Shown: piece after piece, positions 8,341 to 17,294 of the stretch | How the letters are laid out: each line of letters opens with the position of its first letter | How positions within the stretch are numbered: position 1 is the stretch's first letter | Assembly (NCBI GenBank): GCA_006954405.1 | Contig: LVVQ01000001.1 | Location: forward strand, 62,001-126,000 | Source: Candidatus Methanarcanum hacksteinii | GTDB lineage: Archaea; Thermoplasmatota; Thermoplasmata; Methanomassiliicoccales; Methanomethylophilaceae | Direction of reading: 5' to 3' | Length of the DNA stretch: 64,000 bases | Translations under genes and position numbers: made by a program | Notes under the pieces: generated by a model | What the model was told of the DNA's origin: nothing | What the model saw: the letters and a program-made list of their open reading frames with translations, nothing else | Database searches by the model: none

Positions 8341-8724
8341 ATGGCAGATTGGGAGACCAAAGAGATCAGAGAATTGAAAGTCGGAAGGTATGTCAACATC
8401 GACGACGAACCTTGTAAGATTGTATCTATCGACACATCCAAACCTGGAAAACATGGATCCGCTAAGGCGAACATCGTTGCGACCAGCATCTTCACCGGTG
8501 CAAAGAAATCATTGGTCGGCCCTGTCAGCACGAAATGTCAGGTACCTCTCATCGATAAGAGGAAGGCAACGATCCTGTACACGAACGGATCCGAAGTCTC
8601 GGTCCTTGATGCAGAGACCAACCAGGAGGTCGTCATCGAGATCAATGATGACCACGAGTGTTCACTCGAGCCTGGAGCAGAGATCCTGTACATCGTCGCG
8701 ATGGACAGAATGAAACTTCTGTGA
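8341..8724 (+). CDS. eif5a: Translation factor aIF5A (hypusine-containing)
   Basis: A 127-residue archaeal IF5A, slightly shorter than the eukaryotic protein. It binds the ribosomal E site and relieves stalls at proline-rich stretches. The N-terminal SH3-like domain carries the hypusination loop SKPGKHGSAKA, with the modifiable Lys near residue 40; the C-terminal OB domain follows and ends in MDRMKLL. It lies ten bases before agmatinase, an enzyme of the polyamine route that feeds deoxyhypusine formation, suggesting co-expression. Confidence 0.96.
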   Translation: MADWETKEIRELKVGRYVNIDDEPCKIVSIDTSKPGKHGSAKANIVATSIFTGAKKSLVGPVSTKCQVPLIDKRKATILYTNGSEVSVLDAETNQEVVIEINDDHECSLEPGAEILYIVAMDRMKLL

Positions 8725-8734
8725 GGCGAGTGAC

Positions 8735-9598
8735 ATGCCTTTCGGGACCGGATTTGCTGATGCGGAATCGGACTACAATGATGCAGACATCTGCATTTAC
8801 GGCATCCCGTATGATAAAACAGCCTGTTTCAAACCAGGTGCTAGAGAAGCACCTGGTGCGATCAGGCGCGCTTCCTATAACTTCGAAGCGACACATTTTG
8901 AACATGGTAGACACCAGAGAGAACTGAATGTCTACGATTATGGAAACTGTGATGATTTCTTCTATCCAGAAGATATGATCGACGAAGTGAAATTCGTCAT
9001 GAAACCTGCGATTGATGACGGTAAGTTCACAATCGCAATGGGCGGGGACCACGCTGTGAACATCCCCATCATCCAAAGCTTCGAGAAGAAGGATATCGCA
9101 GTCATATCCGTCGATGCCCACCTGGATTACAGGGACACCTACATGGGCATCAAGAACAGTCATGCCTGTATCACAAGAAGGGCTTCCGAGCACCTTGGTG
9201 TCGATAATGTCTTCGTACTTGGAGTACGTTCGATATCCGACGAGGAATTAGATTCCGATGTTGTCATCCCGTACATAGATGCGTATCAGATCCATGATAA
9301 AGGTATGGAATGGGCAATCAAACAAGCACTCGATACCGTGAAGAATGAAAAGGTCTACATCACATTGGATATAGATGGTATCGACCCCGCATTCGCACCA
9401 GGCACAGGTACACCGGAACCGTTCGGTCTGCACCCACTCGATGTGAAGAAACTCATAAACATGGCTGGAGACCGTCTTGTAGGATTCAATGTCGTAGAGG
9501 TAGCGCCTCCATTCGATCCAAGCGGCATAACATCCATGCTCGCTGCAAGATACATCAAAGAAGTCATTGCAGTGTACGGAAAGAACCTCAAGTGTTGA
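8735..9598 (+). CDS. speB: Agmatinase
   Basis: Ureohydrolase hydrolysing agmatine to putrescine and urea. The binuclear Mn sites are visible: GGDHAVNIPI (~107), DAHLDYRD (~129-136) and DIDGIDPAFAPGTGTPEP (~212-229). Length (287) is normal. It follows aIF5A at ten bases. Putrescine leads to spermidine, the aminobutyl donor for hypusine, so the pair is functionally coherent. Its 3' end overlaps the convergent phosphohexomutase gene by 11 bases. Formiminoglutamase or another ureohydrolase is less likely given this context. Confidence 0.93.
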   Translation: MPFGTGFADAESDYNDADICIYGIPYDKTACFKPGAREAPGAIRRASYNFEATHFEHGRHQRELNVYDYGNCDDFFYPEDMIDEVKFVMKPAIDDGKFTIAMGGDHAVNIPIIQSFEKKDIAVISVDAHLDYRDTYMGIKNSHACITRRASEHLGVDNVFVLGVRSISDEELDSDVVIPYIDAYQIHDKGMEWAIKQALDTVKNEKVYITLDIDGIDPAFAPGTGTPEPFGLHPLDVKKLINMAGDRLVGFNVVEVAPPFDPSGITSMLAARYIKEVIAVYGKNLKC

Positions 9599-10940
9599 TG
9601 TATCTCTCTATATCATCAGAGAAGGTATCTGCCAACTCTTTTGCAGTATCAATATCAGATGATTCAGCCATCAGTCTGATCTTATGATCGGTACCGGATG
9701 GTCTGATGAAGACCGTTCCGTCATCCATCTTGAAATGGACGCCATCAGCACATTTGACTGCATACATGGCATGCAATTCGAAGATCATGTCCATCACAGC
9801 ATCCTTCATCCCTTCCGGACAGTCGATGTCCCTTCTCTCCACAGTGTATCTGGGCAATTCCGACATCTGCACACTGAGCGGACCATTCTTTGCTATGGCG
9901 CACAACATCTTAACTATCGCCATCCCAGGATCCCTACAATATTGATGATTCGCAAAGATGTATCCTCCAGAACCGTTAGCCCCGAATGGTGCGGACGTCT
10001 CCTTCATCTTGCTGATGACCCTCAATGTACCCGATTGGGATTGTTCGGGCACTCCGCCCTGTTCTTTGATTATATTCTCCAATCTATTGGATGAATCCAC
10101 TGTGTAAACGATCGCAGAACCAGGATGTGCGGATTGGATGTACTTCGATATGATGGCGATCACCTGATCGACCTCCATGTGCACGCCCTCATCAGTGACG
10201 AATTTCACGCGATCGCCATTGATGTCGGTGGCGATCCCTAGATCCGCACCGTTTATCCTGGTCAATTCCATGAGATCGATTATGTCATCCTGTGACTTCC
10301 AATCCGACCTACCTGGGCGATCCACACTGAGATCGGAATTCAATGTCACGACTTTGACACCCAATCTCCTCAATATGTCCGGTAACTCCAACGATGATGG
10401 GCTGTTCGCACAATCCATCACGACGGACAGATTAGCCCTTTTGATCAGTTGAATATCCGTATTCCTCATGATGGATTCCAGATATGGGCGATATGCCATC
10501 TTCTCCACGACGTCGATATGTCCGATCTCCGATGCAGATTTCATCCTTATGGAATCGTTGTAATTGGCCTCAATCTTCGATCTACCGCCCTCGGAAAGTT
10601 CGATGCCGTCACTGAAGATGCATTTGACACTAACCATGTCATCGCTGCCGTCGAATGATATTATCGATATCCCTCCAGCGAGATTGTCCTTGTCGCCGAC
10701 ATACATCTGCATCACAGACAAGGGCATTATGCCCATATCGAGGACATCACACCCCGTAGCTGTCAACCCTGCAGATACGGAACATTTGATCATATCAGAC
10801 ACGGAACGTCCATCCGTGACCATTGCCAATGTGCCGTTGAAATATTTGCCTATGGCCTTCCCGAGTTGTATCGCAGCATCGACTGTGAATTCGTCCCTGA
10901 CGCTTCCGCGTATACCTTTGGTACCGAACAACCCTACCAT
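9588..10940 (-). CDS. Phosphohexomutase-family protein (GlmM/ManB-like) lacking the catalytic serine motif
   Basis: A 450-residue protein with the four-domain alpha-D-phosphohexomutase layout. The N-terminus GLFGTKGIRG and the C-terminal phosphate-binding loop RPSGTDHKIRLMAES are intact. The active-site loop TASHNP is absent: the equivalent segment, near residue 95, reads ISFDGSDD. The metal loop DGDADR is DINGDR, and the sugar-specificity loop GEXSGH is GANGSGGYIF. The family isomerises hexose 1- and 6-phosphates through a phosphoserine, so this copy is probably inactive or mechanistically altered, perhaps a regulatory pseudoenzyme. It is monocistronic. No frameshift or internal stop is seen. 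Confidence 0.85.
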   Translation of the reverse strand: MVGLFGTKGIRGSVRDEFTVDAAIQLGKAIGKYFNGTLAMVTDGRSVSDMIKCSVSAGLTATGCDVLDMGIMPLSVMQMYVGDKDNLAGGISIISFDGSDDMVSVKCIFSDGIELSEGGRSKIEANYNDSIRMKSASEIGHIDVVEKMAYRPYLESIMRNTDIQLIKRANLSVVMDCANSPSSLELPDILRRLGVKVVTLNSDLSVDRPGRSDWKSQDDIIDLMELTRINGADLGIATDINGDRVKFVTDEGVHMEVDQVIAIISKYIQSAHPGSAIVYTVDSSNRLENIIKEQGGVPEQSQSGTLRVISKMKETSAPFGANGSGGYIFANHQYCRDPGMAIVKMLCAIAKNGPLSVQMSELPRYTVERRDIDCPEGMKDAVMDMIFELHAMYAVKCADGVHFKMDDGTVFIRPSGTDHKIRLMAESSDIDTAKELADTFSDDIERYINT

Positions 10941-10984
10941 AGAAACACCTTATCGATATCTCGATGATATCATAAAAATGGATT

Positions 10985-10999
10985 GAGGCCGAAGGCCTC
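10985..10999 (-). terminator. Hairpin with UUCG tetraloop after lsm
   Basis: On the minus strand GAGGC-C(TTCG)G-CCTC forms a 6-bp GC-rich stem followed within about five bases by a T5 run (complement of 10975-10979). It lies just past the lsm stop, so it is a plausible terminator for that gene. Confidence 0.6.
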
Positions 11000-11005
11000 G
11001 TCCGA

Positions 11006-11224
11006 TCATAACAATGCGATACTTACCACATTATTTCCACGGAGAACGACCGTTCCAAGTCTCCTCTCATCCGCGGATGCTGTCCTCTCGACGGTCTCGT
11101 CGAGGACCATGTTCATGTACTCATCGTATCCAGTGAGCTTTCCCTCAAGGACTCTTCCGTCTTTGAGCAGGAGAGAGATGCGTTTATCCACTGTCTTTTC
11201 CAATAAAGCGAGGGGCATGACCAT
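11006..11224 (-). CDS. Archaeal Lsm (Sm-like) RNA-binding protein
   Basis: A small Sm-fold protein (about 72 residues from the ATG at 11224). The Sm1 motif is VLEGKLTGYDEYMNMVLDET and Sm2 is LGTVVLRGNNVVSIALL. Such proteins form heptameric rings that bind U-rich RNA and are involved in RNA processing. A GTG at 11236 in the same frame would add four residues, but a TATA-like TATATATCC (11253-11261) predicts transcription starting near 11230, so the ATG at 11224 or 11218 is preferred and the mRNA would be nearly leaderless. Confidence 0.92.
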   Translation of the reverse strand: MVMPLALLEKTVDKRISLLLKDGRVLEGKLTGYDEYMNMVLDETVERTASADERRLGTVVLRGNNVVSIALL

Positions 11225-11252
11225 GTTTATCAACACGACAAAACAAAGTAGC

Positions 11253-11261
11253 GGATATATA
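11253..11261 (-). promoter_or_regulatory. TATA box of lsm
   Basis: TATATATCC on the minus strand ends about 28 bases before the chosen lsm ATG, consistent with a leaderless or short-leader transcript. Confidence 0.5.
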
Positions 11262-11322
11262 CCTTTGTATCAAAAGGCTTCTTTCAGTACTAGGGTGATC
11301 GTTCGAAGGGATTTATATCGGC

Positions 11323-11336
11323 CCCACGTGGGGCAT
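11323..11336. other. Perfect 14-bp palindrome between scpB and lsm
   Basis: GCCCCACGTGGGGC is fully self-complementary without a spacer and lies 13 bases past the scpB stop. As it has no loop and no T-run it is more like a protein-binding dyad than a terminator. An ATATAAAT motif (minus strand, 11313-11320) adjoins it and may be a second upstream TATA element for lsm. Confidence 0.4.
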
Positions 11337-11349
11337 GGGGCCGAGAATA

Positions 11350-11847
11350 TCATCTCTGTTTCTTATCGATCCAAGCGCGGATGTCCTCTTTTTTAGTACT
11401 TCCGATGCCGAAGTATTCGGAGAATTTCTTCGTTGTCGTGAGCTCGGCGGACTGTCCAACACGTTTCTTGGAAACGAGACCCATGTCCACCAATGTGCGG
11501 ACATCATCATACACCCTTGCGCCGAGGTTCTTGAACAGCTCGGATTGCATGAGAGGCTGATTGTATGCTATCGTCACGAGTGTCTTCATCGTGCCTTTGG
11601 TGATCTCTCCGTCGGAGGTCTTTCCAGCGACATGTGTGTAATCCTCGCGCAACTGCATCAGGTATTCCTTGCCGGTCTTGATTATCTGGATCGCTCCCTC
11701 TCTTCTGTTGTAATCATCGATGAGAGATTCCGCAGCATCATATGCGCTCTCTTCCGACAGACCGGTCTTCTCTGCAAGGTCCCTCAGATGGAGCGGACCG
11801 GAGGCTGAGAACAACGCAGCCTCCACCAGCCCTTTATCGAATATCAT
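11350..11847 (-). CDS. scpB: Segregation and condensation protein B
   Basis: A 165-residue kleisin-associated subunit with two winged-helix domains: the N-terminal one reads LVEAALFSASGPLHLRDLAEKTG, the second includes LVTIAYNQPLMQSELFKNLG, and VYDDVRTLVDMGLV is typical. It dimerises and stabilises ScpA on SMC in chromosome organisation. It is the last gene of the smc-scpA-scpB operon, one base after the scpA stop. Confidence 0.93.
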   Translation of the reverse strand: MIFDKGLVEAALFSASGPLHLRDLAEKTGLSEESAYDAAESLIDDYNRREGAIQIIKTGKEYLMQLREDYTHVAGKTSDGEITKGTMKTLVTIAYNQPLMQSELFKNLGARVYDDVRTLVDMGLVSKKRVGQSAELTTTKKFSEYFGIGSTKKEDIRAWIDKKQR

Positions 11848-11848
11848 G

Positions 11849-12736
11849 TCACATCACCGCTTCAGCGACCTTGATCGATTCCTCTGCATCCTCGAGTTTA
11901 CCTGATGACCAATCGACCTTGATATCAATCATGATCTCACCGTACGGGAGGTCATCCTGCCATATCGCAAGTTTACCATCCCTCACCAACTGCAATGCAG
12001 ACCAGAACACCGTTATGTTGTTGTCCATGTCAGCTGTGTAGAGGTCCGACAACGGAAATGCACCTGTACCGATCTTCTGGATCCTTTCCCATACAAGCTT
12101 GACATCGCTATCATCAATCTCCCTGTGAGCCATATTGTCGAACTTCTTGGGCTCCATCTCCTTGAGCCTCTGGCGGGTCCTCTCCCTCTCCTCGGCGATC
12201 TCCATCTGCTGACGGGCCTCATCGAAAGCATCCAACAACTCGACCATGGATACAGGCCTCGTAGGGGTGCGTGTGTACAATCCCTTCAACTGGATATTCG
12301 GTACACTCAGAGACTCCACATCTCCCATAGCGTCGAAATCCCATGAATCGTCGAACTCGAACAGATCCTCGACCTCATAGTTCCTGTCGGATTCCTTCTT
12401 GGTCTCATCCGACTGCAATCTGAGAACCTTCCATGCCATGAGCATGAGCTTTCCTGCAACGATGATGTCGAACTTACTCATGGTCACTTTCTTGGTATAC
12501 AGCCTGACGAATTGCCTCAGATCTATCGCCCAGGGATCAAAATCCCCTTCCAATACCAAACGGAACACCGTTCTGATCGATTCGTCTGTATCATCCTGCA
12601 ACCTCTCATGGTCCTTCTCCTCACCCAAGACCTTCAGATACCTGTCGATCTTCTCGGAACTGACCGAGTCGTTTATCATCGATTTGTGGAACAGAAGGTG
12701 CTGTTCCATCTCCATTGTCGTCGCATCCCCACTCAT
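11849..12736 (-). CDS. scpA: Segregation and condensation protein A (kleisin)
   Basis: Kleisin bridging the SMC heads; 295 residues. The N-terminal helical domain contains DPWAIDLRQFVRLY and FDIIVAGKLMLMAWKVL, an acidic middle follows, and the C-terminal winged helix (VFWSALQLVRDGKLAIWQ) should bind the SMC head. The start overlaps the smc stop by ATGA, indicating coupled synthesis of the complex. Confidence 0.9.
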   Translation of the reverse strand: MSGDATTMEMEQHLLFHKSMINDSVSSEKIDRYLKVLGEEKDHERLQDDTDESIRTVFRLVLEGDFDPWAIDLRQFVRLYTKKVTMSKFDIIVAGKLMLMAWKVLRLQSDETKKESDRNYEVEDLFEFDDSWDFDAMGDVESLSVPNIQLKGLYTRTPTRPVSMVELLDAFDEARQQMEIAEERERTRQRLKEMEPKKFDNMAHREIDDSDVKLVWERIQKIGTGAFPLSDLYTADMDNNITVFWSALQLVRDGKLAIWQDDLPYGEIMIDIKVDWSSGKLEDAEESIKVAEAVM

Positions 12737-15700
12737 GCTATTCCCTCCTTTGCCTGCTCCTCCGCGATCTTACGCTGAGCCTCCTCCTCATACTTGGAGA
12801 CCTCAAGGAGATCCGGTTGGATTATTATCTTGCTCACGCCGTTCGGCGGTCTTGTCACCCCGATGAGGTGATCCGCCTTCTTCAAGGCCACATTCCTCAA
12901 TGAGACCTGTATGAACTGTGTCTTCGCAGAACTCTTCTGTATGCGTTCTGCGACTATCTCCGCATTCACGGAATCAAGGAACATGTCCACCTCATCCAAC
13001 ACGTAGAATGGCGATGGTTGGTGTTCCTGTATAGCGAAGATGAAGGCCAATGCTGTAAGGGACTTCTCTCCTCCTGAGAGCGCCTCCAATTTCAGCAGCT
13101 TACCGTTCCTGGGCTTGGCGTTGATGTACAACCCGCCCTTGAACGGATCATCCTCATCCTCCAATGTCATCGATGCCTCTCCGCCGCCTGATATCTCAGC
13201 GAAGATCGTCTTGAAGTTCTCACTCACTCCGTTGTAGACGTCCATGAACAACCCTTTCTTCTTGGAGTTCAGATCCTCCATCAGAGCAACGAGTTCATCG
13301 ATCTGATCGTTGAGCTTCTTGACCTCGTCCACGAGACGATCATACCTTGCCTTCTTCTCATCGTATTCATCGATGGAGTTCATGTTGACTTTACCAAGTG
13401 CTTCGATCTCGTTCTCGCATCCTCTTATCGTACGTTTCAGAGTCTCCTCGGACGGTATCGGCTGTTGGACCTCGAACTTGATCTGAGCTATCTCCGCCCT
13501 GAAGATCTCGATGTTCTGGTCGCAGATTATGATTGTAGCCTCGACTGATGAGATGTAGGATTCCTTGGCTTCTATCTGAGAGGTCGTGGTGGACAGATCC
13601 GAATCAGCCTTTGACCTTCTGACCAACAGATCCTCCTTCTTGTCCCTGAGTTCCTGAATGCCGGATTCCATCTCAGCCTCCATGGCCTTGAGTGCATTCA
13701 GCTCCACAGCATATTCGGATGATTCCTTGGATGCCTCCTCGATCTCCTGTCTCAATTTGGTTATCTCCTCATTGAGTCTGTCGATGTCGTTGTTGATGCG
13801 TTCCTTGGCGCTATCGAATCCGGATTTCTCCACCCTCTGTGCGGAAAGAATATCCTTCACGGTGTTGATTGCATCCGATGCCTCGTTGATGATCTTCCTT
13901 GCATTCGAGAGGCGCCTCTGAAGCTCTGTCGGCGCTATCTCCTCGATACGTGCCCTGGCCTTGTTCCTCTCCGCCTTCAATGCATCGAGCTCGTCTGACA
14001 TGGCCTTGTCCTTCGAGACGAGTTCGGATTTCTCTGATTGTATCTCTGCATAGGCCGCTTTCTTCTCATCGACCATCTGAATAAGGCGTTTCTTGGACTC
14101 CCTGTATTCCTTGAGCTGTGCTTCGAGTGCTGCGATCTTACCTTTCAGTTCGATGCTGCCAGCACCTGCATTCCTCATGCCGTCGTCCGCCTCGCGTATC
14201 TGGTTGCGTATGTCGGCGAGTCTTGATTTTATGTTGTCAAGGGATGCTTTTGCCGATGACAGTTTCGCACCGACCTCATCCAACTTGGTCTGTGATGCAG
14301 CGCCGAACTTCAATGTCGTGTTCGGCCTGATGCTTCCTCCGGTCATCGCGCCCGATGCTTCGAGCAACTCTCCGGATTTCGTTACGATCCTGACGCCGCC
14401 CATGAGGCGCCTTCCAGTGTTTATGTTGTCAACTACGATCGTATCCGCGAAGACATACCAGAACACCGAGCGATACTCGGGTTTGAAGTCTATCAGGTCG
14501 ATCGCATATCCCAATGAATCCTTGACGGACATTATGGCCTTCGCACGAGGCTTTCCCTCGGTCATCTTGTTCAAAGGTAGGAGTGTCGCCCTTCCGTGGC
14601 CGCCTCTCTTCAGCTCGGAGATGATATCTGCTGCGACCTGATCGTCATCAACGACGATGTGTTGCATCTTACCTCCGGCAGCGACCGATAATGCTGTCTC
14701 GAACTCCGGATCGACACTCGCCAACTGTGCGACCGTGCCATGGATGCCTTTGATCAATCCCTTGTCCCTCATCTCGAGGACAGCGGATACCGCCTCGCTT
14801 CCACGGGATGCTTTCTCGGATGAACGTTTCTCGATCAGGAGATTGTTGTATTCCTCGCTCAGTTTGCCCATTGCGGAATTGATGTCCCTCTCCTGCTTCT
14901 CCAATTCGTTCTCCTGCTGCTTAAGGGCAAGGATCCTGTTCCTGAACGTATCGATGTCCACGATAGGTCCTGCTTCCTTCTTGACCTCGGAGAGATTGTA
15001 CTCTGCATCCTTGATCTGGAATTCCACATCGGACAGGTTGGTCTCAGCCTGACTGATCTGACGGGACATCTCATCCTCTTTGGCCCCCACACCTGTCAAT
15101 TTGGAGCGTATCTGAATTCCCTCATCAGATTTCTGGTCGATCCTCGATTCCAACTCCTTGAGTTTCTTATCGAGTGCGGCATGTTCGCCACCAAGTGCCT
15201 CCATCTCCTCTGAGATGCTCTTCTCTTCGTCTCTGGCGGCATTGAGGCTCTTCCTCTTGGATTCCAATTCCATCTCGGATTCTCTGATGGATTGGATGAT
15301 GCTCTGCAATTGGGATTCGTTCTCTGCGAACTCCTCCTGATATTCCTGAAGATCGCACTCGTCTTCGGATATCCTTTCCTCGTTCTTCGAGATCTTGTCA
15401 TCCGCCAGTGCTTTCTTGATCTTCACATCGTCTATCTTCTTCTTGAGTTCGGAGTATTCTGGACCGACACGAGCTTCGATCTCCTTCTCCGTCTCCGCTA
15501 TGCCCTCTGAACATTCCTCCATGACCCTGTTCAGTTCGACCTTCTTCTCACGCAGGGATGCGATCTCCTTGTTGGCCTTGTCTATGGCTTCGAGTGTCGT
15601 GTTCTTCTTCTCGATCTCGTTCGCGAGATGCCTGTGCTTGAGCTGAGCGTTCGCCATATCCAATCTGTCCTTGAGTTCGATATGTTTCCTGGCGACCTCC

Positions 15701-16341
15701 CTCTCCCTTTCGAGACGCTTGAGCTGTTCCTCCAATTCGCCTATGACGATGTTAGTGGATTGCATGTTGGCATCGGCTTCCGCCCTCTCCCTCTCTGCGG
15801 CTGCGATGTCTGAATCGTAGGATTCTATACCGGAGATCCTGTCGATGACACGGCGCCTCTCCACCGCACCCATCTTTGTGATGTCGGTGACATCACCCTG
15901 CTGTACGAGGTTGTAACCATCAGCGGATATCCTTGCTCTTGTCAATAATGAATCGAACTCTGCGAGGTTCGATTTCTGATCGTTTATGTAGAATGATGAG
16001 TAGTAATCCTCTCCATTACCGGCCATCTTGACGACACGTGTGAATCTGACCTCGTCAGAATTCCACGACAACATACGGTCGGTATTGTCAAAGACAAGGG
16101 TGACCTTCATGAAGTCCGCCCTTCCAGAAGACTTATTGCCGTTGTATATCAGATCCGTCTGCTTTCCCGCACGTACGACCTTAGGACTCTTCGGTCCAAG
16201 AACGAACATAATCGCATCAGTGATGTTTGATTTCCCTGAACCGTTCGGTCCAGTGATCGCCATATAGCCTTCCATCAAAGGTACTGATATCTTCCCTCCG
16301 AATGATTTGAAATTCTCCATATCTACTCTTTTCAAGTACAC
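12733..16341 (-). CDS. smc: Chromosome segregation ATPase SMC
   Basis: About 1,200 residues with head, coiled coil, hinge, coiled coil, head. The Walker A motif GPNGSGKSNI lies about 30 residues from the start, the hinge (GIHGTVAQLASVDPEFE to GGHGRATLLPLNKM) is near the middle, and the C-terminal head has LSGGEKSLTALAF followed by Walker B FYVLDEVDMFLD. It organises and segregates chromosomes with ScpA and ScpB. The homologous start is GTG 16341 (VYLKRVDMENFKSF), with GAGGGG about 13 bases upstream. An in-frame ATG at 16389 would add 16 residues not typical of the family and cannot be excluded. Confidence 0.95.
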   Translation of the reverse strand: MYLKRVDMENFKSFGGKISVPLMEGYMAITGPNGSGKSNITDAIMFVLGPKSPKVVRAGKQTDLIYNGNKSSGRADFMKVTLVFDNTDRMLSWNSDEVRFTRVVKMAGNGEDYYSSFYINDQKSNLAEFDSLLTRARISADGYNLVQQGDVTDITKMGAVERRRVIDRISGIESYDSDIAAAERERAEADANMQSTNIVIGELEEQLKRLEREREVARKHIELKDRLDMANAQLKHRHLANEIEKKNTTLEAIDKANKEIASLREKKVELNRVMEECSEGIAETEKEIEARVGPEYSELKKKIDDVKIKKALADDKISKNEERISEDECDLQEYQEEFAENESQLQSIIQSIRESEMELESKRKSLNAARDEEKSISEEMEALGGEHAALDKKLKELESRIDQKSDEGIQIRSKLTGVGAKEDEMSRQISQAETNLSDVEFQIKDAEYNLSEVKKEAGPIVDIDTFRNRILALKQQENELEKQERDINSAMGKLSEEYNNLLIEKRSSEKASRGSEAVSAVLEMRDKGLIKGIHGTVAQLASVDPEFETALSVAAGGKMQHIVVDDDQVAADIISELKRGGHGRATLLPLNKMTEGKPRAKAIMSVKDSLGYAIDLIDFKPEYRSVFWYVFADTIVVDNINTGRRLMGGVRIVTKSGELLEASGAMTGGSIRPNTTLKFGAASQTKLDEVGAKLSSAKASLDNIKSRLADIRNQIREADDGMRNAGAGSIELKGKIAALEAQLKEYRESKKRLIQMVDEKKAAYAEIQSEKSELVSKDKAMSDELDALKAERNKARARIEEIAPTELQRRLSNARKIINEASDAINTVKDILSAQRVEKSGFDSAKERINNDIDRLNEEITKLRQEIEEASKESSEYAVELNALKAMEAEMESGIQELRDKKEDLLVRRSKADSDLSTTTSQIEAKESYISSVEATIIICDQNIEIFRAEIAQIKFEVQQPIPSEETLKRTIRGCENEIEALGKVNMNSIDEYDEKKARYDRLVDEVKKLNDQIDELVALMEDLNSKKKGLFMDVYNGVSENFKTIFAEISGGGEASMTLEDEDDPFKGGLYINAKPRNGKLLKLEALSGGEKSLTALAFIFAIQEHQPSPFYVLDEVDMFLDSVNAEIVAERIQKSSAKTQFIQVSLRNVALKKADHLIGVTRPPNGVSKIIIQPDLLEVSKYEEEAQRKIAEEQAKEGIA

Positions 16342-16421
16342 GTCCAACAACCCCTCGACGGGGGCGATTGCGGAACATACCGCATGCATCCCACTTGCGC
16401 GCTTACGCGCGATAAAGTGTA

Positions 16422-16433
16422 TGCTTTATAAAG
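16422..16433 (-). promoter_or_regulatory. TATA box of the smc-scpAB operon
   Basis: CTTTATAAAGCA on the minus strand predicts a start near 16400. A GCGCG-CTTA-CGCGC inverted repeat at 16397-16410 would overlap the start site. A further AT-rich stretch (16434-16448) extends upstream. Confidence 0.45.
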
Positions 16434-16517
16434 AATATAAATATATGTCTGGGTGGAAATGAAAAACGATAAACGGACCTAGGATGTGCATTCGTCTATC
16501 GTCGAATAGTTTTTCAT

Positions 16518-17294
16518 TCAACCATCAGGGAAGATTGTCTCGATTATATCTGCGACCGAATCCAATACATATGTTGGTTTCACATCGCTGTGCTCCAGAT
16601 CCTCCGACTTCGTCTCTCCTGTCAGGACCAGTATGGATTGAAGGCCGTTGTCGTATGCCATCCTTATGTCCGTATACAAACGATCACCGACCATCGCCAC
16701 TTCTTCTGGCTCAATACCCATCTCTGCAGCCGCCATCTCGAGCAGAAGACGATTCGGTTTACCTATTACCAAAGGCTCTTTGTTGAGAAGATACCTATAC
16801 ATCGCTATGAATGCGCCAATGTCTACATCATAATCATCCTCTGTAGGGCAGAGGTCATCAGGGTGTGTTGCGATGTATTCCGCGCCTTTCTTTATGAAAG
16901 CGTATGCCTTGTTTATCTTCTCATACGTCAACTCCCTATCGAAAGATAGGAGAACGATATCTGGATTCACATCATCCAGTGGGATCTCGTATTCCTTGAC
17001 GTCCTCCATGTACGATTGCGTACCGACGACATACACCGTCTTCCCCTGACGATTATCCTTCAGAAAACGCAACGCAGCCGTGCCTGACGTCAATACATTC
17101 CTCATATCGACATCGAAACCCATCTTGGACAATTTCTCAAAATACATCCTCTTGCCCTTGGAGGAATTATTCGTGACAAACATGTACGGTATGTTCCTCT
17201 CATTCAAGCCTTTGATGAACTCATCAGCCCCAGGGATGACGTTCATCCCTTTGTAGACCGTTCCATCCATATCTATGGCCAAACCCTTGATCAT
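16518..17294 (-). CDS. HAD superfamily class IIA phosphatase (NagD-like)
   Basis: A 258-residue sugar- or aryl-phosphatase-like HAD hydrolase. The nucleophile motif is AIDMDGTVYKG (D8, D10), motif II is FVTNNSSKGKR, the substrate-loop lysine lies in GKPNRLLLE, and motif III/IV is VAMVGDRLYTDIRMA. The physiological substrate is unknown; NagD and 4-nitrophenylphosphatase homologues act on small phosphates. It is the last gene of a four-gene minus-strand operon with UDG, pyrE and carS, its ATG overlapping the UDG stop. Confidence 0.88.
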   Translation of the reverse strand: MIKGLAIDMDGTVYKGMNVIPGADEFIKGLNERNIPYMFVTNNSSKGKRMYFEKLSKMGFDVDMRNVLTSGTAALRFLKDNRQGKTVYVVGTQSYMEDVKEYEIPLDDVNPDIVLLSFDRELTYEKINKAYAFIKKGAEYIATHPDDLCPTEDDYDVDIGAFIAMYRYLLNKEPLVIGKPNRLLLEMAAAEMGIEPEEVAMVGDRLYTDIRMAYDNGLQSILVLTGETKSEDLEHSDVKPTYVLDSVADIIETIFPDG

